Source of the DNA: Shewanella aestuarii
GTDB taxonomy: Bacteria > Pseudomonadota > Gammaproteobacteria > Enterobacterales > Shewanellaceae
Reading direction: 5' to 3'
DNA: 64,000 nucleotides
Assembly (NCBI RefSeq): GCF_014647215.1
Contig: NZ_BMOT01000008.1
Location: forward strand, 1 to 64,000
Program-made: the position numbers and the translations under genes
In this document: positions 20,756 to 30,502 of the stretch, piece by piece
Position numbering within the stretch: the first letter of the stretch is position 1
How the letters are laid out: each line of letters starts with the position of its first letter
Notes under the pieces: model-generated
Database searches by the model: none
Told to the model about the DNA's origin: nothing
What the model saw: the letters and a program-made list of their open reading frames with translations, nothing else

Positions 20756-21627
20756 TCAGCCCCCTGTAATTGTTGTAGATGTGATGATAAAAATGGTGCG
20801 CTTCGTTGCTTAGCACGGTAAATAGTTTGGCCAACAAATTCAAAATCAGCTGCAAAATCATTGATACTTTCAGAGTGGCCAATAATTAAATAACCACCAT
20901 CACTTAATAATGTTCTGAATTTTTTTATGATTCTTTTCTTTGTCTCGCTATCAAAATAAATAAACACGTTGCGACAAAAAATCACATCAAAAGGGCCATT
21001 CATTGGCCAAGGTTGCAGTAGGTTTAACTGTTTAAAGTGTACTAGATCCTTTATACGTTGTTTGATTGAAAAGTGTTCAGTTTTAGGTAGGGGCTTGGTG
21101 TATTTTGACGAGAAATTCGCTGGTATTGTGGGCAATACTTCGGCTGAATATATTCCTTTTTTTGCGGTTTCAAGTACTTGAGTGTTTAAATCCGTCGCTA
21201 AAATTTTTAAGTCAAATAGGTTTAAATCAATTCGGCCATACAGTGTCATTGCGATGCTGTAAGCTTCTTCCCCAGTAGAGCATGCTGCTGACCAAATACG
21301 AATTCTTTTTTGCTTATTGGCCAGCCATTGTGGGCAGATTTGTTTATCTAAATGCACAAAATGATGCTTCTCTCTGAAGAAAGCCGTTAAATTTGTGGTG
21401 AGCGCATTAATAAACTCGGGCAATTCCTGGGTATTCGTTTCTAAGTAACGGCAATATTGGCTAAAGGTTTTGAAACTCAAGGTGCGTAAACGTCGAGACA
21501 ACCTTGAATACACCATCTGTTTTTTGCGTTCTGGCAGCACAATGCCTGTGTGTGAATAGGCTAGATTGCGTAAAAAGTCGAAGTCCGCTAAGGTCATCGG
21601 GAATTCTTGTTGCTGCCACTTATCCAC
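20752..21627 (-). CDS. cheR: Chemotaxis protein methyltransferase CheR
   Basis: CheR methylates glutamates of chemoreceptors with S-adenosylmethionine. The N-terminal helical domain is followed by the SAM-binding motif IWSAACSTGEEAYSIAM and FDVIFCRNVFIYFD, both typical of CheR. Taken from a GTG at 21627 the length is 291 residues, with AAGGG nine bases upstream; an ATG ten codons later (MTLADF) has no good ribosome site but matches where many CheR proteins begin. The upstream chemoreceptor ends in a possible CheR-binding pentapeptide. Overlaps cheB by four bases. Confidence 0.95.
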   Translation of the reverse strand: MDKWQQQEFPMTLADFDFLRNLAYSHTGIVLPERKKQMVYSRLSRRLRTLSFKTFSQYCRYLETNTQELPEFINALTTNLTAFFREKHHFVHLDKQICPQWLANKQKRIRIWSAACSTGEEAYSIAMTLYGRIDLNLFDLKILATDLNTQVLETAKKGIYSAEVLPTIPANFSSKYTKPLPKTEHFSIKQRIKDLVHFKQLNLLQPWPMNGPFDVIFCRNVFIYFDSETKKRIIKKFRTLLSDGGYLIIGHSESINDFAADFEFVGQTIYRAKQRSAPFLSSHLQQLQGAE

Positions 21628-21670
21628 AGTTATTATCCCTTAAGCAGGTTAAATGTGCTGTTTAACAAAA

Positions 21671-21701
21671 ATTAACCTCAAGAACCAAGCCTGAGGTTAA
21701 T
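21671..21701 (-). terminator. Hairpin between the chemoreceptor and cheR
   Basis: Perfect 10-bp arms (ATTAACCTCA and TGAGGTTAAT) with an 11-base loop are followed, reading on the minus strand, by TTTTG. It lies inside the chemotaxis operon, so it probably lowers rather than blocks expression of cheR-cheB relative to the upstream genes. Confidence 0.6.
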
Positions 21702-21721
21702 CATGTTGCTCATTTAATTTG

Positions 21722-23920
21722 TTAAAACTCTTGCCAATCTTCGTTACTTACTTGAATTGCCATATGTTTTATTTTTGCTTTTTGCTCGTTTTTGGTGTCA
21801 GAGGCCATGAAGGCGTTGCCCGTATTGAAAAAGCTGAGTTTACGTTTCATTTGTCGAGCTTGTTCTGTCATGGTGTCACCCGCTGCGGCGATTTCTTCAA
21901 CTAAGGCGGCATTTTGTTGCGTCATCTGATCCATTTGAGAAATAGACTTGTTCACTTCAAAAATACCGGAAGATTGTTCTTCTGCCGCAATCGAAATATG
22001 GGCAATCATTTCAGCCACTTTACTTACTGAAAGCATAATGTCTTTGAGCGTATCACCTGACTGATTAACCAGTTGAGTACCGTCGGTCACTTTATTCACG
22101 CTGTCTCTGATCAGCTCTTTGATTTCTTTTGCTGCACCAGCACTGCGTTGAGCCAAATTACGCACTTCCCCAGCAACCACAGCAAAACCTCGGCCTTGCT
22201 CGCCTGCTCTTGCAGCTTCTACTGCTGCGTTTAGTGCTAAAAGATTTGTTTGGAAAGCAATTTCATCAATCACAGTAATAATGTCAGCGATGCGTTTACT
22301 TGACTCAGTAATGGCATCCATAGCCACTACGGCTTGTTTAACTACATTACCACCTTGTTCTGCTTTTTGATTTGCTTCAATGGCAAGGTTATTGGCAATT
22401 AAGGCGTTGCTTTCACTTTGTTTAACAGTGGCAGTCATTTGTTCCATGCTGGCAGCGGTTTCTTCTAATGATGCCGCTTGCTCTTCGGTGCGTTGGCTTA
22501 AGTCAATATTACCTTGGGTAATTTCTTCAGCACTGGATGTGACCGTATTGGCGGCATCACTAATTTCACTCAGCACCTCAGTCAGGCGTTCAACAGTGGT
22601 GTTGGCATCTTGCTGTAGCTTGTTGAATTGTCCTGAATAGGTTCCGTCAAGTTGACGACTTAAATCACCTCTGGCTAAAGCATCAAAAAGTTTTACAACA
22701 TCAGATAAAATGTTATCTGATACCGTTAACAATTGGTTTAGGCCTTTAGATAATGACAGGAAGAATCCGGCTTTACCTTCTAAGCTTAATCGCTGGCTTA
22801 AATCGCCTCCATTTGCCGCAGCAAGTAGTTGGTTAAGCTCTTTTTCTATCATGACTTCCGATGTGCGGTCTTCCCACTCAACCACAGTACCAATCCGATT
22901 ATCTAAACTGTCCTGAATAGGATTGGCAGTAAACTTGAATACTCTGCTACCCACTGCAAACTCGGCTCTGTGTGTTGTTTTTAATGCTGCAATCACATTA
23001 TGCTGATGGGCTGGATTTTTGTGGAAAACATCAATGTGCTCTCCGACAAGTTGTTTGGCATTAAAATTAGGTAAGCCTGTTCTGACGTCTTCTTCAGCAT
23101 TTTCAAACATGGTTTGTAGCGCATCGTTAGTGTAAATAATACGATTGTCATTATCGGCGACCATGGTGCAAGCGCTGACACAGTCTAATGCCTGCTTTAA
23201 GCGGGTATTTTCAGCGGCGAGCATATGTTCTTTTTGAGTTTTAGCCACTTGCTCTGTCATGTCTAGCCATTCGACAACCGTACCTATACGTTGATCATCT
23301 TTAAATAAAGGCGTGGCGGTTAATCTAAAAGATAACCCTTCAATCACAAATCTGGTGCAATAAGGGGTGGTCAGCTTATCCATCAATTTACGTTGATGCT
23401 CGGGATGCTGATGGAAGATATCCATATTTGAACCTACGAGTTTATCTACCGATAAACGAGTGAGGCTTTTTTGCAATACTAGCTCGTTTGACTTAAACAT
23501 TTTGTACAGCGATTCGTTGCGATAAACGATGTCGTAATGCTCGTCTGCCACCATGATATTACCCTGACAAGCATCTAAAGCTTGCATGTAAAAGCGGCTG
23601 TTGATGGTATCTTGATGCCATTGATTGAGTGCTGACTGAAGTTGCGGCCAATGTGATGCCTCAAACTCACCTAAATTAACGGTATGATCTGTGTCATAGC
23701 TGCTGGCAATATCCTGGGTTGCTTTAATAAGACGTTGATTCATCTGCTGTAGTTTGAATATGGCTAATAATGTACTCAACAAGGTTAACAGCAGTAATAC
23801 GCTAACCCATAGCGTATCAAGCCCAGCAAGATCTCCCGCTAATGCGAGTGCGCAAAGTATCGGTGCCCCGTATGCAAGAGGATGGAGGCCACTGGTTGGC
23901 GTTGGTTGATTTACTTGCAT
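21722..23920 (-). CDS. PAS-containing methyl-accepting chemotaxis protein with C-terminal xWxxF tail
   Basis: The receptor has 732 residues. Two hydrophobic segments at about 17-55 form a short membrane anchor without a large periplasmic domain. Two PAS domains follow, at about 110-230 and 235-355 (ACQGNIMVADEHYDIVYRN and SACTMVADNDNRIIYTN), then HAMP-like repeats and the signalling hairpin with [31 protein letters not shown]. The last five residues, DWQEF, fit the xWxxF pentapeptide that tethers CheR in enteric receptors. Input is therefore probably cytoplasmic, such as redox or energy state. It sits between cheW and cheR in the operon and is likely its dedicated receptor. Confidence 0.93.
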   Translation of the reverse strand: MQVNQPTPTSGLHPLAYGAPILCALALAGDLAGLDTLWVSVLLLLTLLSTLLAIFKLQQMNQRLIKATQDIASSYDTDHTVNLGEFEASHWPQLQSALNQWHQDTINSRFYMQALDACQGNIMVADEHYDIVYRNESLYKMFKSNELVLQKSLTRLSVDKLVGSNMDIFHQHPEHQRKLMDKLTTPYCTRFVIEGLSFRLTATPLFKDDQRIGTVVEWLDMTEQVAKTQKEHMLAAENTRLKQALDCVSACTMVADNDNRIIYTNDALQTMFENAEEDVRTGLPNFNAKQLVGEHIDVFHKNPAHQHNVIAALKTTHRAEFAVGSRVFKFTANPIQDSLDNRIGTVVEWEDRTSEVMIEKELNQLLAAANGGDLSQRLSLEGKAGFFLSLSKGLNQLLTVSDNILSDVVKLFDALARGDLSRQLDGTYSGQFNKLQQDANTTVERLTEVLSEISDAANTVTSSAEEITQGNIDLSQRTEEQAASLEETAASMEQMTATVKQSESNALIANNLAIEANQKAEQGGNVVKQAVVAMDAITESSKRIADIITVIDEIAFQTNLLALNAAVEAARAGEQGRGFAVVAGEVRNLAQRSAGAAKEIKELIRDSVNKVTDGTQLVNQSGDTLKDIMLSVSKVAEMIAHISIAAEEQSSGIFEVNKSISQMDQMTQQNAALVEEIAAAGDTMTEQARQMKRKLSFFNTGNAFMASDTKNEQKAKIKHMAIQVSNEDWQEF

Positions 23921-23966
23921 GTTTTACGTCCTCTGTTTACTTATTCTTATATGGGCCAAATGTGCT

Positions 23967-24503
23967 TTAAACTGTGGGTATTTCGAGTTGCTCTATGATG
24001 CTAGACAATTGCTGTGCACTGGGTAAAACCTCATTTCCTAGGAGTTTATGCACATCTAAAATAATCACCATTTTGTCACTGAGACTGGTGAGTCCTTTGA
24101 TAAATCTAACGTCAGTGTCGAGCCCAAAATCAGGTGTAGGTCTTAGGTTTTTATCATCAACAATAATCACATCAGATACCGCATCAACAACAATACCAAT
24201 AATTTTACTGTTTTTTTCAAGTTTAACTTTAACCACTATCACCACGGTTGTTGGGCCATAGCTGAGTTCGTTTAGCCCAAAACGTTGGCGTAAATCTATG
24301 ATGGGTACCACGTTGCCACGTAAATTAATCACCCCTTTTACATATTCAGGAGCATTGGGAATAGCGGTGGTTTTTTGCCAACCGCGAATTTCCTGTACTG
24401 AGAGTATTTCTACTCCGTATTCTTCTGGTCCCATTATGAATGTTAAGTATTGTTGATTAACATCACCCTGGGTTGCTTGCGATTGCTGATGCGAAACATC
24501 CAC
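23967..24503 (-). CDS. cheW: Chemotaxis coupling protein CheW
   Basis: CheW-domain adaptor of 178 residues linking receptors to CheA. The family motifs are clear: LTFIMGPEEYGVEILSVQEI, PNAPEYVKGVINLRGNVVPIIDLRQRFGL, and VDAVSDVI. There is no receiver domain, so it is not CheV. The gene lies 14 bp after cheA and 46 bp before the receptor in the same operon. Confidence 0.95.
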   Translation of the reverse strand: MDVSHQQSQATQGDVNQQYLTFIMGPEEYGVEILSVQEIRGWQKTTAIPNAPEYVKGVINLRGNVVPIIDLRQRFGLNELSYGPTTVVIVVKVKLEKNSKIIGIVVDAVSDVIIVDDKNLRPTPDFGLDTDVRFIKGLTSLSDKMVIILDVHKLLGNEVLPSAQQLSSIIEQLEIPTV

Positions 24504-24517
24504 GTTAATTCGCTCCT

Positions 24518-26884
24518 TTATGCCGCATGTTCTTTATGATGGCCAATGCCAGAAAGATGTGTGAGGCTGATAACATCTATAATCAGTGCCACTTCACCAT
24601 TACCCAGTATGGTTGCCCCCGATATACCGGGTGTTTTGGTGTAGTTAACCTCTAAGTTTTTAATCACCACTTGTTGTTGCGACAGTAACTCATCAACCAA
24701 CAGGCCAACTTTTTTGTTATTGCAATCAACAATCATTACTATGCCTTTTTCAATATTTTTGGCATCTGCTTGATGGTTAAATTGTTCAAATACTTTAACG
24801 ATAGGAATAAATTCTTCGCGCAGGTGGATGACCTCTTGGCGATGACCTTGCTGGTCTTTACCTAAATCATTTATCTGACGTTCAGATACCTGTAATGACT
24901 CATGAATCGACATCAATGGCACAACATACACATGGTCGCCTACTCGGACTAATTGACCATCTAAAATGGCAAGGGTTAATGGTAGGCGAATTGTCATATG
25001 ACTACCTTTTCCCGGCGTTGAACTTAAGTTGATATCGCCATTGAGCTCAGTAATATTTCGCTTCACTACATCCATGCCAACGCCACGTCCTGACAGGCCT
25101 GATACATTATCCGCAGTTGAAAATCCGGGTTTAAATATTAGCTGGTGGATCTCTTCGGTGTTCAGGTGTTCGTTGTCTGCAACCAAGCCTTTTTTACGCG
25201 CGATACTGAGAATTTTATCTGTATTCAAACCTGCGCCATCATCGATGATCTCAATGATAATATTGCCGCCACGGTGAAATGCATTCAGTTTGATTGTGCC
25301 TGATTCAGGCTTGCCCAGTGTGCGCCTTTGTTCGGGCACTTCTATGCCGTGATCCAATGAATTGCGAACGAGGTGCACCAGCGGATCAACGATTTTTTCC
25401 ATCACAGTTTTATCAAGTTCGGTTTCTTCGCCGCTGAGTACTAAGTCAACTTTTTTACCCAGCTGTAAACTAATGTCATGTACCAGCCTTGGGAAGCGAT
25501 TGAAGGCAAATGATATGGGCATCATTCTAATTTGCATCACGTTTTCTTGCAGTTCACGGGTGTGAGATGCAAGTTGTTCTAACCCTAATCTCAGTGTAAT
25601 AAGGGTTTCTTGGTTGATCGTTTCCTGTTGGCCAATTTGACCTAGCATGGCTTGGGTAATGACTAACTCCCCAACCATATTGATTAACTGATCTACTTTT
25701 TCTATGTTGACCCGTATGGAACTTTGATTGATATCGGTCGAGCGTGATGTCGGCCTGGCAACGACCGATGTATTGGGCTGTTCACTGGCTGTCGATACTG
25801 CGGTGGTATTACTTGTTAAGGTCTGGTTTGTCTCAACTTGCTTGATTTGATCAGCCTGTTCATCTGCAGTTTTTGTTTCTATTTGCTCAATGGGGAATGC
25901 TTGAGGGCTTGGCTGATTTTGTTGTTCAAAAGCTTCAGCCAAGGCACTCGACATATCAAAACTGTTGAATGGCTCAAGGGCTGATTGGGACTCAGTTAGG
26001 TTTGGTGTCGGTGCGTCTTTATGAACGAATGTTTCTTCACTGGCATGTTTATTTGCCTCTTTCAGGGCTTTGGCATCAAATGGCGAAATAAACTGGGCAT
26101 CGGTTTCGGCGTTTCGTTCAAGTTGTGTAAATTGAATGTCACATTCACTTTCTACCCATTCGAATACTTCTTTAATGCGCGACAGTGATGTGTCAGTAAG
26201 CAGTAATAATCTCCACTGCAAATAACACACTTCAGCTTCGTATTCGTCTACATCTGGGTAAGCGACATCTTTTAATGTGACTTTTAGCTGCCCGAGCTCT
26301 GCAAGCTCAGTGAACATGTAAATGGGATCGTTGCCGCAGCGTAAAATATCTTCGCCAGCGCTAAAGTCGATTTGCCACAGGGCTAAATTGGGGTCCAAGC
26401 CTGTATCTGGCGGTGTGGTTTCTGACATCGATATATCGTTAGGAGATTGTACTTTATTGGCAGCAGAGTTATCGGTGGCGATATTGTCATTTGACGGCTG
26501 AGCGAGAGCTTGTTCGAACTGCTTCATTAACGGCGCTAATGCGGGATCATTAAAGGCTTGATCCTTCATTAAGGCATCAATCATATTGCGGATAACATCC
26601 ACAGATGCCAGGAGCATTTCAACGTGCTGTGGTTGCATCGGCCTAATTTGTTCACGGATCTCGTCTAACAAGGTTTCGAGCAAATGTGTAAAATTAGCCA
26701 CTTCGGTAAAACCAAAGGTTGCACTGCCTCCCTTGATTGAGTGGGCGGCGCGAAAAATGGTATTAATACTTTCTTGATCAAAATTATCAATATCAATTGC
26801 CAATAGCTCAGACTCCATTTTAGAGAGTCCTTCTAAGCTTTCTTCAAAAAAAACTTGGCTAAATTGACTAAGATCGATATCCAT
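24518..26884 (-). CDS. cheA: Chemotaxis histidine kinase CheA
   Basis: The 788-residue CheA has an N-terminal HPt domain with the phosphorylated H48 in FRAAHSIKGGSATFGF. A middle domain at about 170-265 (LWQIDFSAGEDILRCGNDPIYMF) resembles the accessory domain seen in some large CheA proteins, and a long low-complexity linker rich in Q, T and S follows to about 385. The dimerisation domain comes next, then the ATPase domain with NSLDHGIE (N box) and GRGVGMDVVK (G box), and a C-terminal CheW-like domain. It autophosphorylates and passes phosphate to CheY and CheB. It lies between the cheY and cheW genes. Confidence 0.96.
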   Translation of the reverse strand: MDIDLSQFSQVFFEESLEGLSKMESELLAIDIDNFDQESINTIFRAAHSIKGGSATFGFTEVANFTHLLETLLDEIREQIRPMQPQHVEMLLASVDVIRNMIDALMKDQAFNDPALAPLMKQFEQALAQPSNDNIATDNSAANKVQSPNDISMSETTPPDTGLDPNLALWQIDFSAGEDILRCGNDPIYMFTELAELGQLKVTLKDVAYPDVDEYEAEVCYLQWRLLLLTDTSLSRIKEVFEWVESECDIQFTQLERNAETDAQFISPFDAKALKEANKHASEETFVHKDAPTPNLTESQSALEPFNSFDMSSALAEAFEQQNQPSPQAFPIEQIETKTADEQADQIKQVETNQTLTSNTTAVSTASEQPNTSVVARPTSRSTDINQSSIRVNIEKVDQLINMVGELVITQAMLGQIGQQETINQETLITLRLGLEQLASHTRELQENVMQIRMMPISFAFNRFPRLVHDISLQLGKKVDLVLSGEETELDKTVMEKIVDPLVHLVRNSLDHGIEVPEQRRTLGKPESGTIKLNAFHRGGNIIIEIIDDGAGLNTDKILSIARKKGLVADNEHLNTEEIHQLIFKPGFSTADNVSGLSGRGVGMDVVKRNITELNGDINLSSTPGKGSHMTIRLPLTLAILDGQLVRVGDHVYVVPLMSIHESLQVSERQINDLGKDQQGHRQEVIHLREEFIPIVKVFEQFNHQADAKNIEKGIVMIVDCNNKKVGLLVDELLSQQQVVIKNLEVNYTKTPGISGATILGNGEVALIIDVISLTHLSGIGHHKEHAA

Positions 26885-26901
26885 TTATGCTCTGCTTATC
26901 G

Positions 26902-27267
26902 CTAAAAACGGAGTACTTTGGCAGCGGTTGCCAATAGTTGTTCCGGATTAAAAGGTTTGACTATCCAGCCAGTGGCTCCTGCTGCACGCCCTTGTTGTTT
27001 TTTTTCTGGGCTAGATTCAGTGGTCAGCATTAATAATGGTGTAAAGCGGTATTGCTCAAGGGCTCGTAATTCTTGTATGAGTGTAATGCCATCCATCACT
27101 GGCATATTGATGTCAGAGATCACCAGATCAAACTGGTTTTGTTTAGCGAGTGCCAACGCTTCACTGCCATCAGCTGCCACATGCACTTCATAACCTGCTG
27201 TTTGCAAGGTAAAGCTGACCATCTGTCGCATGGAGGTGGAATCGTCCACTGCCAGAATTTTTTTCAT
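26902..27267 (-). CDS. CheY-like response regulator
   Basis: This stand-alone receiver domain has 121 residues. It has the acidic pair D8-D9, phosphoacceptor D52 in VISDINMPVMDG, the conserved threonine in LLMLTTES and the lysine in GWIVKPF. It has no output domain. In its place between a STAS protein and CheA it is the expected phosphorylation target of this operon's CheA. Whether it acts on the flagellar motor or on another output cannot be told, because no flagellar genes are adjacent and the main Shewanella cheY lies in the flagellar cluster elsewhere. Confidence 0.93.
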   Translation of the reverse strand: MKKILAVDDSTSMRQMVSFTLQTAGYEVHVAADGSEALALAKQNQFDLVISDINMPVMDGITLIQELRALEQYRFTPLLMLTTESSPEKKQQGRAAGATGWIVKPFNPEQLLATAAKVLRF

Positions 27268-27279
27268 TAAAACTGTCCT

Positions 27280-27561
27280 TTAAACTGAGCTAATCAGCGG
27301 TGGTATTGTAATAGCGAGTAATGCTAATTGCTTGCTTATCTCTTTATCGGCGGGAAGCCATGTAATATTAATTGACCGCTTGATACTGGTTTGATGCAGA
27401 AACAAGAGTAACTGCGCCCCTGCAGTATCAACTTTGGTCAGTTTGCTAGCATCAATAATAAAAGGTGTGGTTTGCTGTAAATGATTCGCAAGCTGAGAGT
27501 ATATGGGCTGTATATTACGAATTGTAATCGCCGTGCCTAAATCTAGAGTGGTTTCAGTCAT
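27280..27561 (-). CDS. STAS-domain protein
   Basis: The protein is a single STAS domain of 93 residues, resembling anti-sigma-factor antagonists and MlaB-type proteins. The central strand-helix TPFIIDASKLTKVDTAGAQLLLFLHQ carries the usual 'D-ST-G' core as KVDTAGA, with threonine where SpoIIAA has the phosphorylated serine. It is the first gene of the chemotaxis operon, 12 bp before cheY. Similar small STAS proteins head several non-flagellar chemotaxis clusters; a role in modulating signalling is inference. Confidence 0.85.
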   Translation of the reverse strand: MTETTLDLGTAITIRNIQPIYSQLANHLQQTTPFIIDASKLTKVDTAGAQLLLFLHQTSIKRSINITWLPADKEISKQLALLAITIPPLISSV

Positions 27562-27880
27562 GCAGTATTCCAGCCGTTAACAGCAACTTATTAAAATATA
27601 GCCTTTATTACTATTTGAGCAATATTAATCATGGTTTTACAGAGATTATTAATCACTAAGGTCAGAGCCGGGCCCACATAAAAATAACTCGAACCCTTCG
27701 GGCTAGGTTTGATGGTCATTTTTACAGTGTTATCGACTTGCTATGTTGAATATCTAGACCACAAAGTTTCTGCCTTGTGCAAATAGGTCACAACTTGAGC
27801 AAATAACCTTGAAACGTCAACAGGCCTTAGATAACACGTTACTGATCAAATCGCTTAATGTAAACCGATGTTAAATCGGC
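27562..27880. other. Intergenic region upstream of the chemotaxis operon and downstream of the Sco gene
   Basis: No gene is seen in these 319 bp. They must hold the promoter for the STAS-cheB operon, but no convincing consensus is visible. A CCC-TTC-GGG mini-hairpin at about 27695-27710 and a small hairpin CCGAT/ATCGG at about 27863-27877 are present; the latter could be a weak terminator for the Sco gene. The segment around 27680-27800 has the look of a dispersed Shewanella repeat, which cannot be confirmed from one copy. Confidence 0.4.
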
Positions 27881-28543
27881 TTATGCATTATTAACAATCT
27901 TTTTAAAATCAGCTATTAACTCATCATTGAGTATTTGAGGTGGTAAACCGGGTTTAGGTTTTGCCTTAAACACGGCGGTTTTTTCTCCTTGGGGCGAAAC
28001 CAACACATAGGATGCACTGTGATCAATTTGGTAATTATCACCTTCACCCACCATAGCATAAACAAAGCCTAGATCACGGCTGAAGGGGAATAACTGGCTG
28101 TGTTCTGCGGTGATAGCTTTAAAATCACGGTTAAAAAAGTTGATGTAGTCGAGGCGTTTAGCTTGGGTGTCGCGTTGGGGATCTGCTGACACAAATACTA
28201 CCTGTATATCGGCAGATATTTGCTGTAGTTCTGGGTAGGCCGCCGCCAACTTATTCAGTGTGGTGGGGCAGACATCTGGGCAAGAGGTGAAGCCAATAAA
28301 AAATAGACTCCACTTACCTTCTAACTGTTTATTTGTGAAACGGTTTCCGTACTGATCGCTTAGGCTAAAAGTTGCCAGCTTTCTCGGATTGTCGTAAATA
28401 AAGCCAGTGGCAAGTTCTACATTTTTGTAGGGTGATTGATGCATTGGTGCTACTGAGTTATTTGAGGGTGTGAGCCATTGATAAGCGGCAGTACCGCTTA
28501 TCGCCACCGCCATCAGTGCCACAACTATACTGTGCTTACGCAT
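27881..28543 (-). CDS. SCO1/SenC family copper chaperone
   Basis: Membrane-anchored thioredoxin-fold protein of 220 residues that delivers copper to the CuA site of cytochrome oxidase. A signal anchor spans about 5-22. The copper ligands are the cysteines C88 and C92 in FTSCPDVCPTTL and the distal histidine in QIDHSASYVLV. It is the last gene of the cox operon, 54 bp after cyoE, which fits its assembly role. Confidence 0.93.
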   Translation of the reverse strand: MRKHSIVVALMAVAISGTAAYQWLTPSNNSVAPMHQSPYKNVELATGFIYDNPRKLATFSLSDQYGNRFTNKQLEGKWSLFFIGFTSCPDVCPTTLNKLAAAYPELQQISADIQVVFVSADPQRDTQAKRLDYINFFNRDFKAITAEHSQLFPFSRDLGFVYAMVGEGDNYQIDHSASYVLVSPQGEKTAVFKAKPKPGLPPQILNDELIADFKKIVNNA

Positions 28544-28597
28544 TTAGCACGTCCTTTATCATTAATGTCATTTTAAAAGATGCTTTTTCGTCACGAT

Positions 28598-29506
28598 TTA
28601 GTTAACCCACAAATAGTGATCAACCAACAACACGATGAATAACACCATCAAATGATAAATAGAAAACTTAAATACATTCATCGCTAAACCTTGATAGTCA
28701 TGGTATTTAAGCTGCCAAGCCTTATAAATAAATCCACAACTGAGTAAGGTTGAGCCGACCAGATAAACCGGGCCACACATACCGACTAGTACTGGCAGTA
28801 AACACGCGATGGCAAGCAAAATGGTGTAGAGCAAAATACATGTTTTAGTAAATTCAACACCATGGGTGACGGGCAACATGGGGATATCGACTTTGGCGTA
28901 TTCTTTTCTACGATGAATCGCCAGCGCCCAAAAGTGTGGCGGCGTCCAAGTGAAAATGATGATAACCAAGAGTAGGGCATGACCATGTAGTTCGTTAGTG
29001 ACAGCAGTCCAGCCTAACAATGGCGGCATCGCGCCAGCTAAACCGCCAATGACGATATTTTGTGAGGTTGCGCGTTTCAAATAAGCCGTATAAACCAAGG
29101 CGTAACCGATTAAACTGGCAAAAGTTAGCCAAGCCGTCAGTGGGTTTACCCATGCATAAAGCATGACAAAGCCTATTACCCCAATGGAGATCGCAAATAC
29201 ACCGGCTTTAGTGCCTGATATTTTTCCTTTTGGCAAAGGGCGGTTATAGGTGCGGGCCATTAATCCATCAATGCGACGGTCTATTAGGTGATTGAATGCG
29301 GCAGCAGCGCCAGCCATTAACCCAATGCCAACCATACCTATAATTAGCGGTTGAAGGGGCACTACGCCGGGTACCGCTAAACACATGCCAACCAAAACGG
29401 TTAGCAGCATTAACGCTACGACTTTGGGTTTTGTCATTTCAAAATAGGCTCGCCATTGAAATGTTACTGCCTCATGAGGGGCGTTGAGGATGATCGGTTT
29501 TGTCAT
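28598..29506 (-). CDS. cyoE: Protohaem IX farnesyltransferase (haem O synthase)
   Basis: UbiA-superfamily prenyltransferase (302 residues) that adds a farnesyl group to haem B to make haem O, the precursor for haem A. The aspartate-rich site [21 protein letters not shown] and the second motif region [17 protein letters not shown] are present, with about eight or nine membrane segments. It lies 15 bp after the haem A synthase gene in the cox operon, so the two enzymes work in sequence on the oxidase's haem. CtaB is an equivalent name. Confidence 0.95.
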   Translation of the reverse strand: MTKPIILNAPHEAVTFQWRAYFEMTKPKVVALMLLTVLVGMCLAVPGVVPLQPLIIGMVGIGLMAGAAAAFNHLIDRRIDGLMARTYNRPLPKGKISGTKAGVFAISIGVIGFVMLYAWVNPLTAWLTFASLIGYALVYTAYLKRATSQNIVIGGLAGAMPPLLGWTAVTNELHGHALLLVIIIFTWTPPHFWALAIHRRKEYAKVDIPMLPVTHGVEFTKTCILLYTILLAIACLLPVLVGMCGPVYLVGSTLLSCGFIYKAWQLKYHDYQGLAMNVFKFSIYHLMVLFIVLLVDHYLWVN

Positions 29507-29521
29507 TGTTATGTCCTCTAA

Positions 29522-30502
29522 TTACGCTTTACGCCATAGGGCGTAGTTAATAAATACCATGGTCAGTAACAGTAATGCTGCACCGCCATTATGAGAAACT
29601 GCGATACCTAACGGTAAGTGCATTACTACATTGCTGATCCCAAGTGCGACTTGTGCAATCACTAATAAAATAAGTAAGTAGGCACTTTTTCGCATTGTGG
29701 TTGATTGTGCTTTTAATAGTTTTATCGCAAACCACACTAAAATGATGGCGGTTAACACTCCCCAAATACGATGACTAACATGAATTGTCATTCGGGTCGC
29801 ATAATCTAAAACGCCAAATTCAAAACTGGGATGATTGCCTTGAAATGGCGAAAAAGCATCGGCAAAGCGTAAGTTATCTATCCAATTACCTTCGCAGATC
29901 GGCAAAGTTGTGCAGGCTAATGCCGCGTAGTTTGATGAGGTCCAGCCGCCTAATATGATTTGAATCACTAACACTGCCAGCCCTAATGCTGCAATGGGGG
30001 CGAGCTTTCTGGCATATAGGTCGCCGCCAGGGATCCTAAATGGTTTGGTGCGCAAATACAGAACCAATAATAAAGAAAATAAACTGAAGCCACCGATTAA
30101 GTGCGACATGACCACAATTGGCATCAGCTTCATGGTGACGGTCCACATACCCAGGGCCGCTTGAAAAATGATGAGTGCCGAGATCAATATAGGTAACTTT
30201 TTGGGAGCAGAATGTTGCTTTAAGCATAGAATTAAAATGACGAGAACCAGTAAGCCTAAGGTACCCGCGATATAACGATGGATCATTTCTAGCCAGGCTT
30301 TTTCAGGCTCAACCGTATGTTCAGGAAAGTGAGCCTCCACTTTGGCCAATTCATGACTTTCGTTCGGCACAGTTAAATGGCCATAGCAACCTGGCCAATC
30401 CGGACAGCCTAATCCCGCATCAGATAAGCGAGTGTAAGCCCCCATCAGAATCACCATTAAGGTGAAAACTAGGGTGAATTTGATTAGGTGAGGAATGCGC
30501 AT
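29522..30502 (-). CDS. ctaA: Haem A synthase (COX15/CtaA)
   Basis: The integral membrane protein of 326 residues has eight predicted helices. It oxidises the haem O methyl group to make haem A. COX15/CtaA features are the first-helix region GAYTRLSDAGLGCPDWPGCYG, EMIHRYIAGTLGLLV and the histidines of HVSHRIWGVLTAI and AVSHNGGAALLLL, which bind haem. Its start overlaps the stop of the upstream small thioredoxin-like gene by one base, and cyoE follows after 19 bp. Confidence 0.94.
   Translation of the reverse strand: MRIPHLIKFTLVFTLMVILMGAYTRLSDAGLGCPDWPGCYGHLTVPNESHELAKVEAHFPEHTVEPEKAWLEMIHRYIAGTLGLLVLVILILCLKQHSAPKKLPILISALIIFQAALGMWTVTMKLMPIVVMSHLIGGFSLFSLLLVLYLRTKPFRIPGGDLYARKLAPIAALGLAVLVIQIILGGWTSSNYAALACTTLPICEGNWIDNLRFADAFSPFQGNHPSFEFGVLDYATRMTIHVSHRIWGVLTAIILVWFAIKLLKAQSTTMRKSAYLLILLVIAQVALGISNVVMHLPLGIAVSHNGGAALLLLTMVFINYALWRKA

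Noticed and set aside
27660..27830. A small RNA gene or repeat element
   Set aside because: The GC-rich mini-hairpin and sequence style are suggestive, but I could not define ends, inverted repeats or a second copy.
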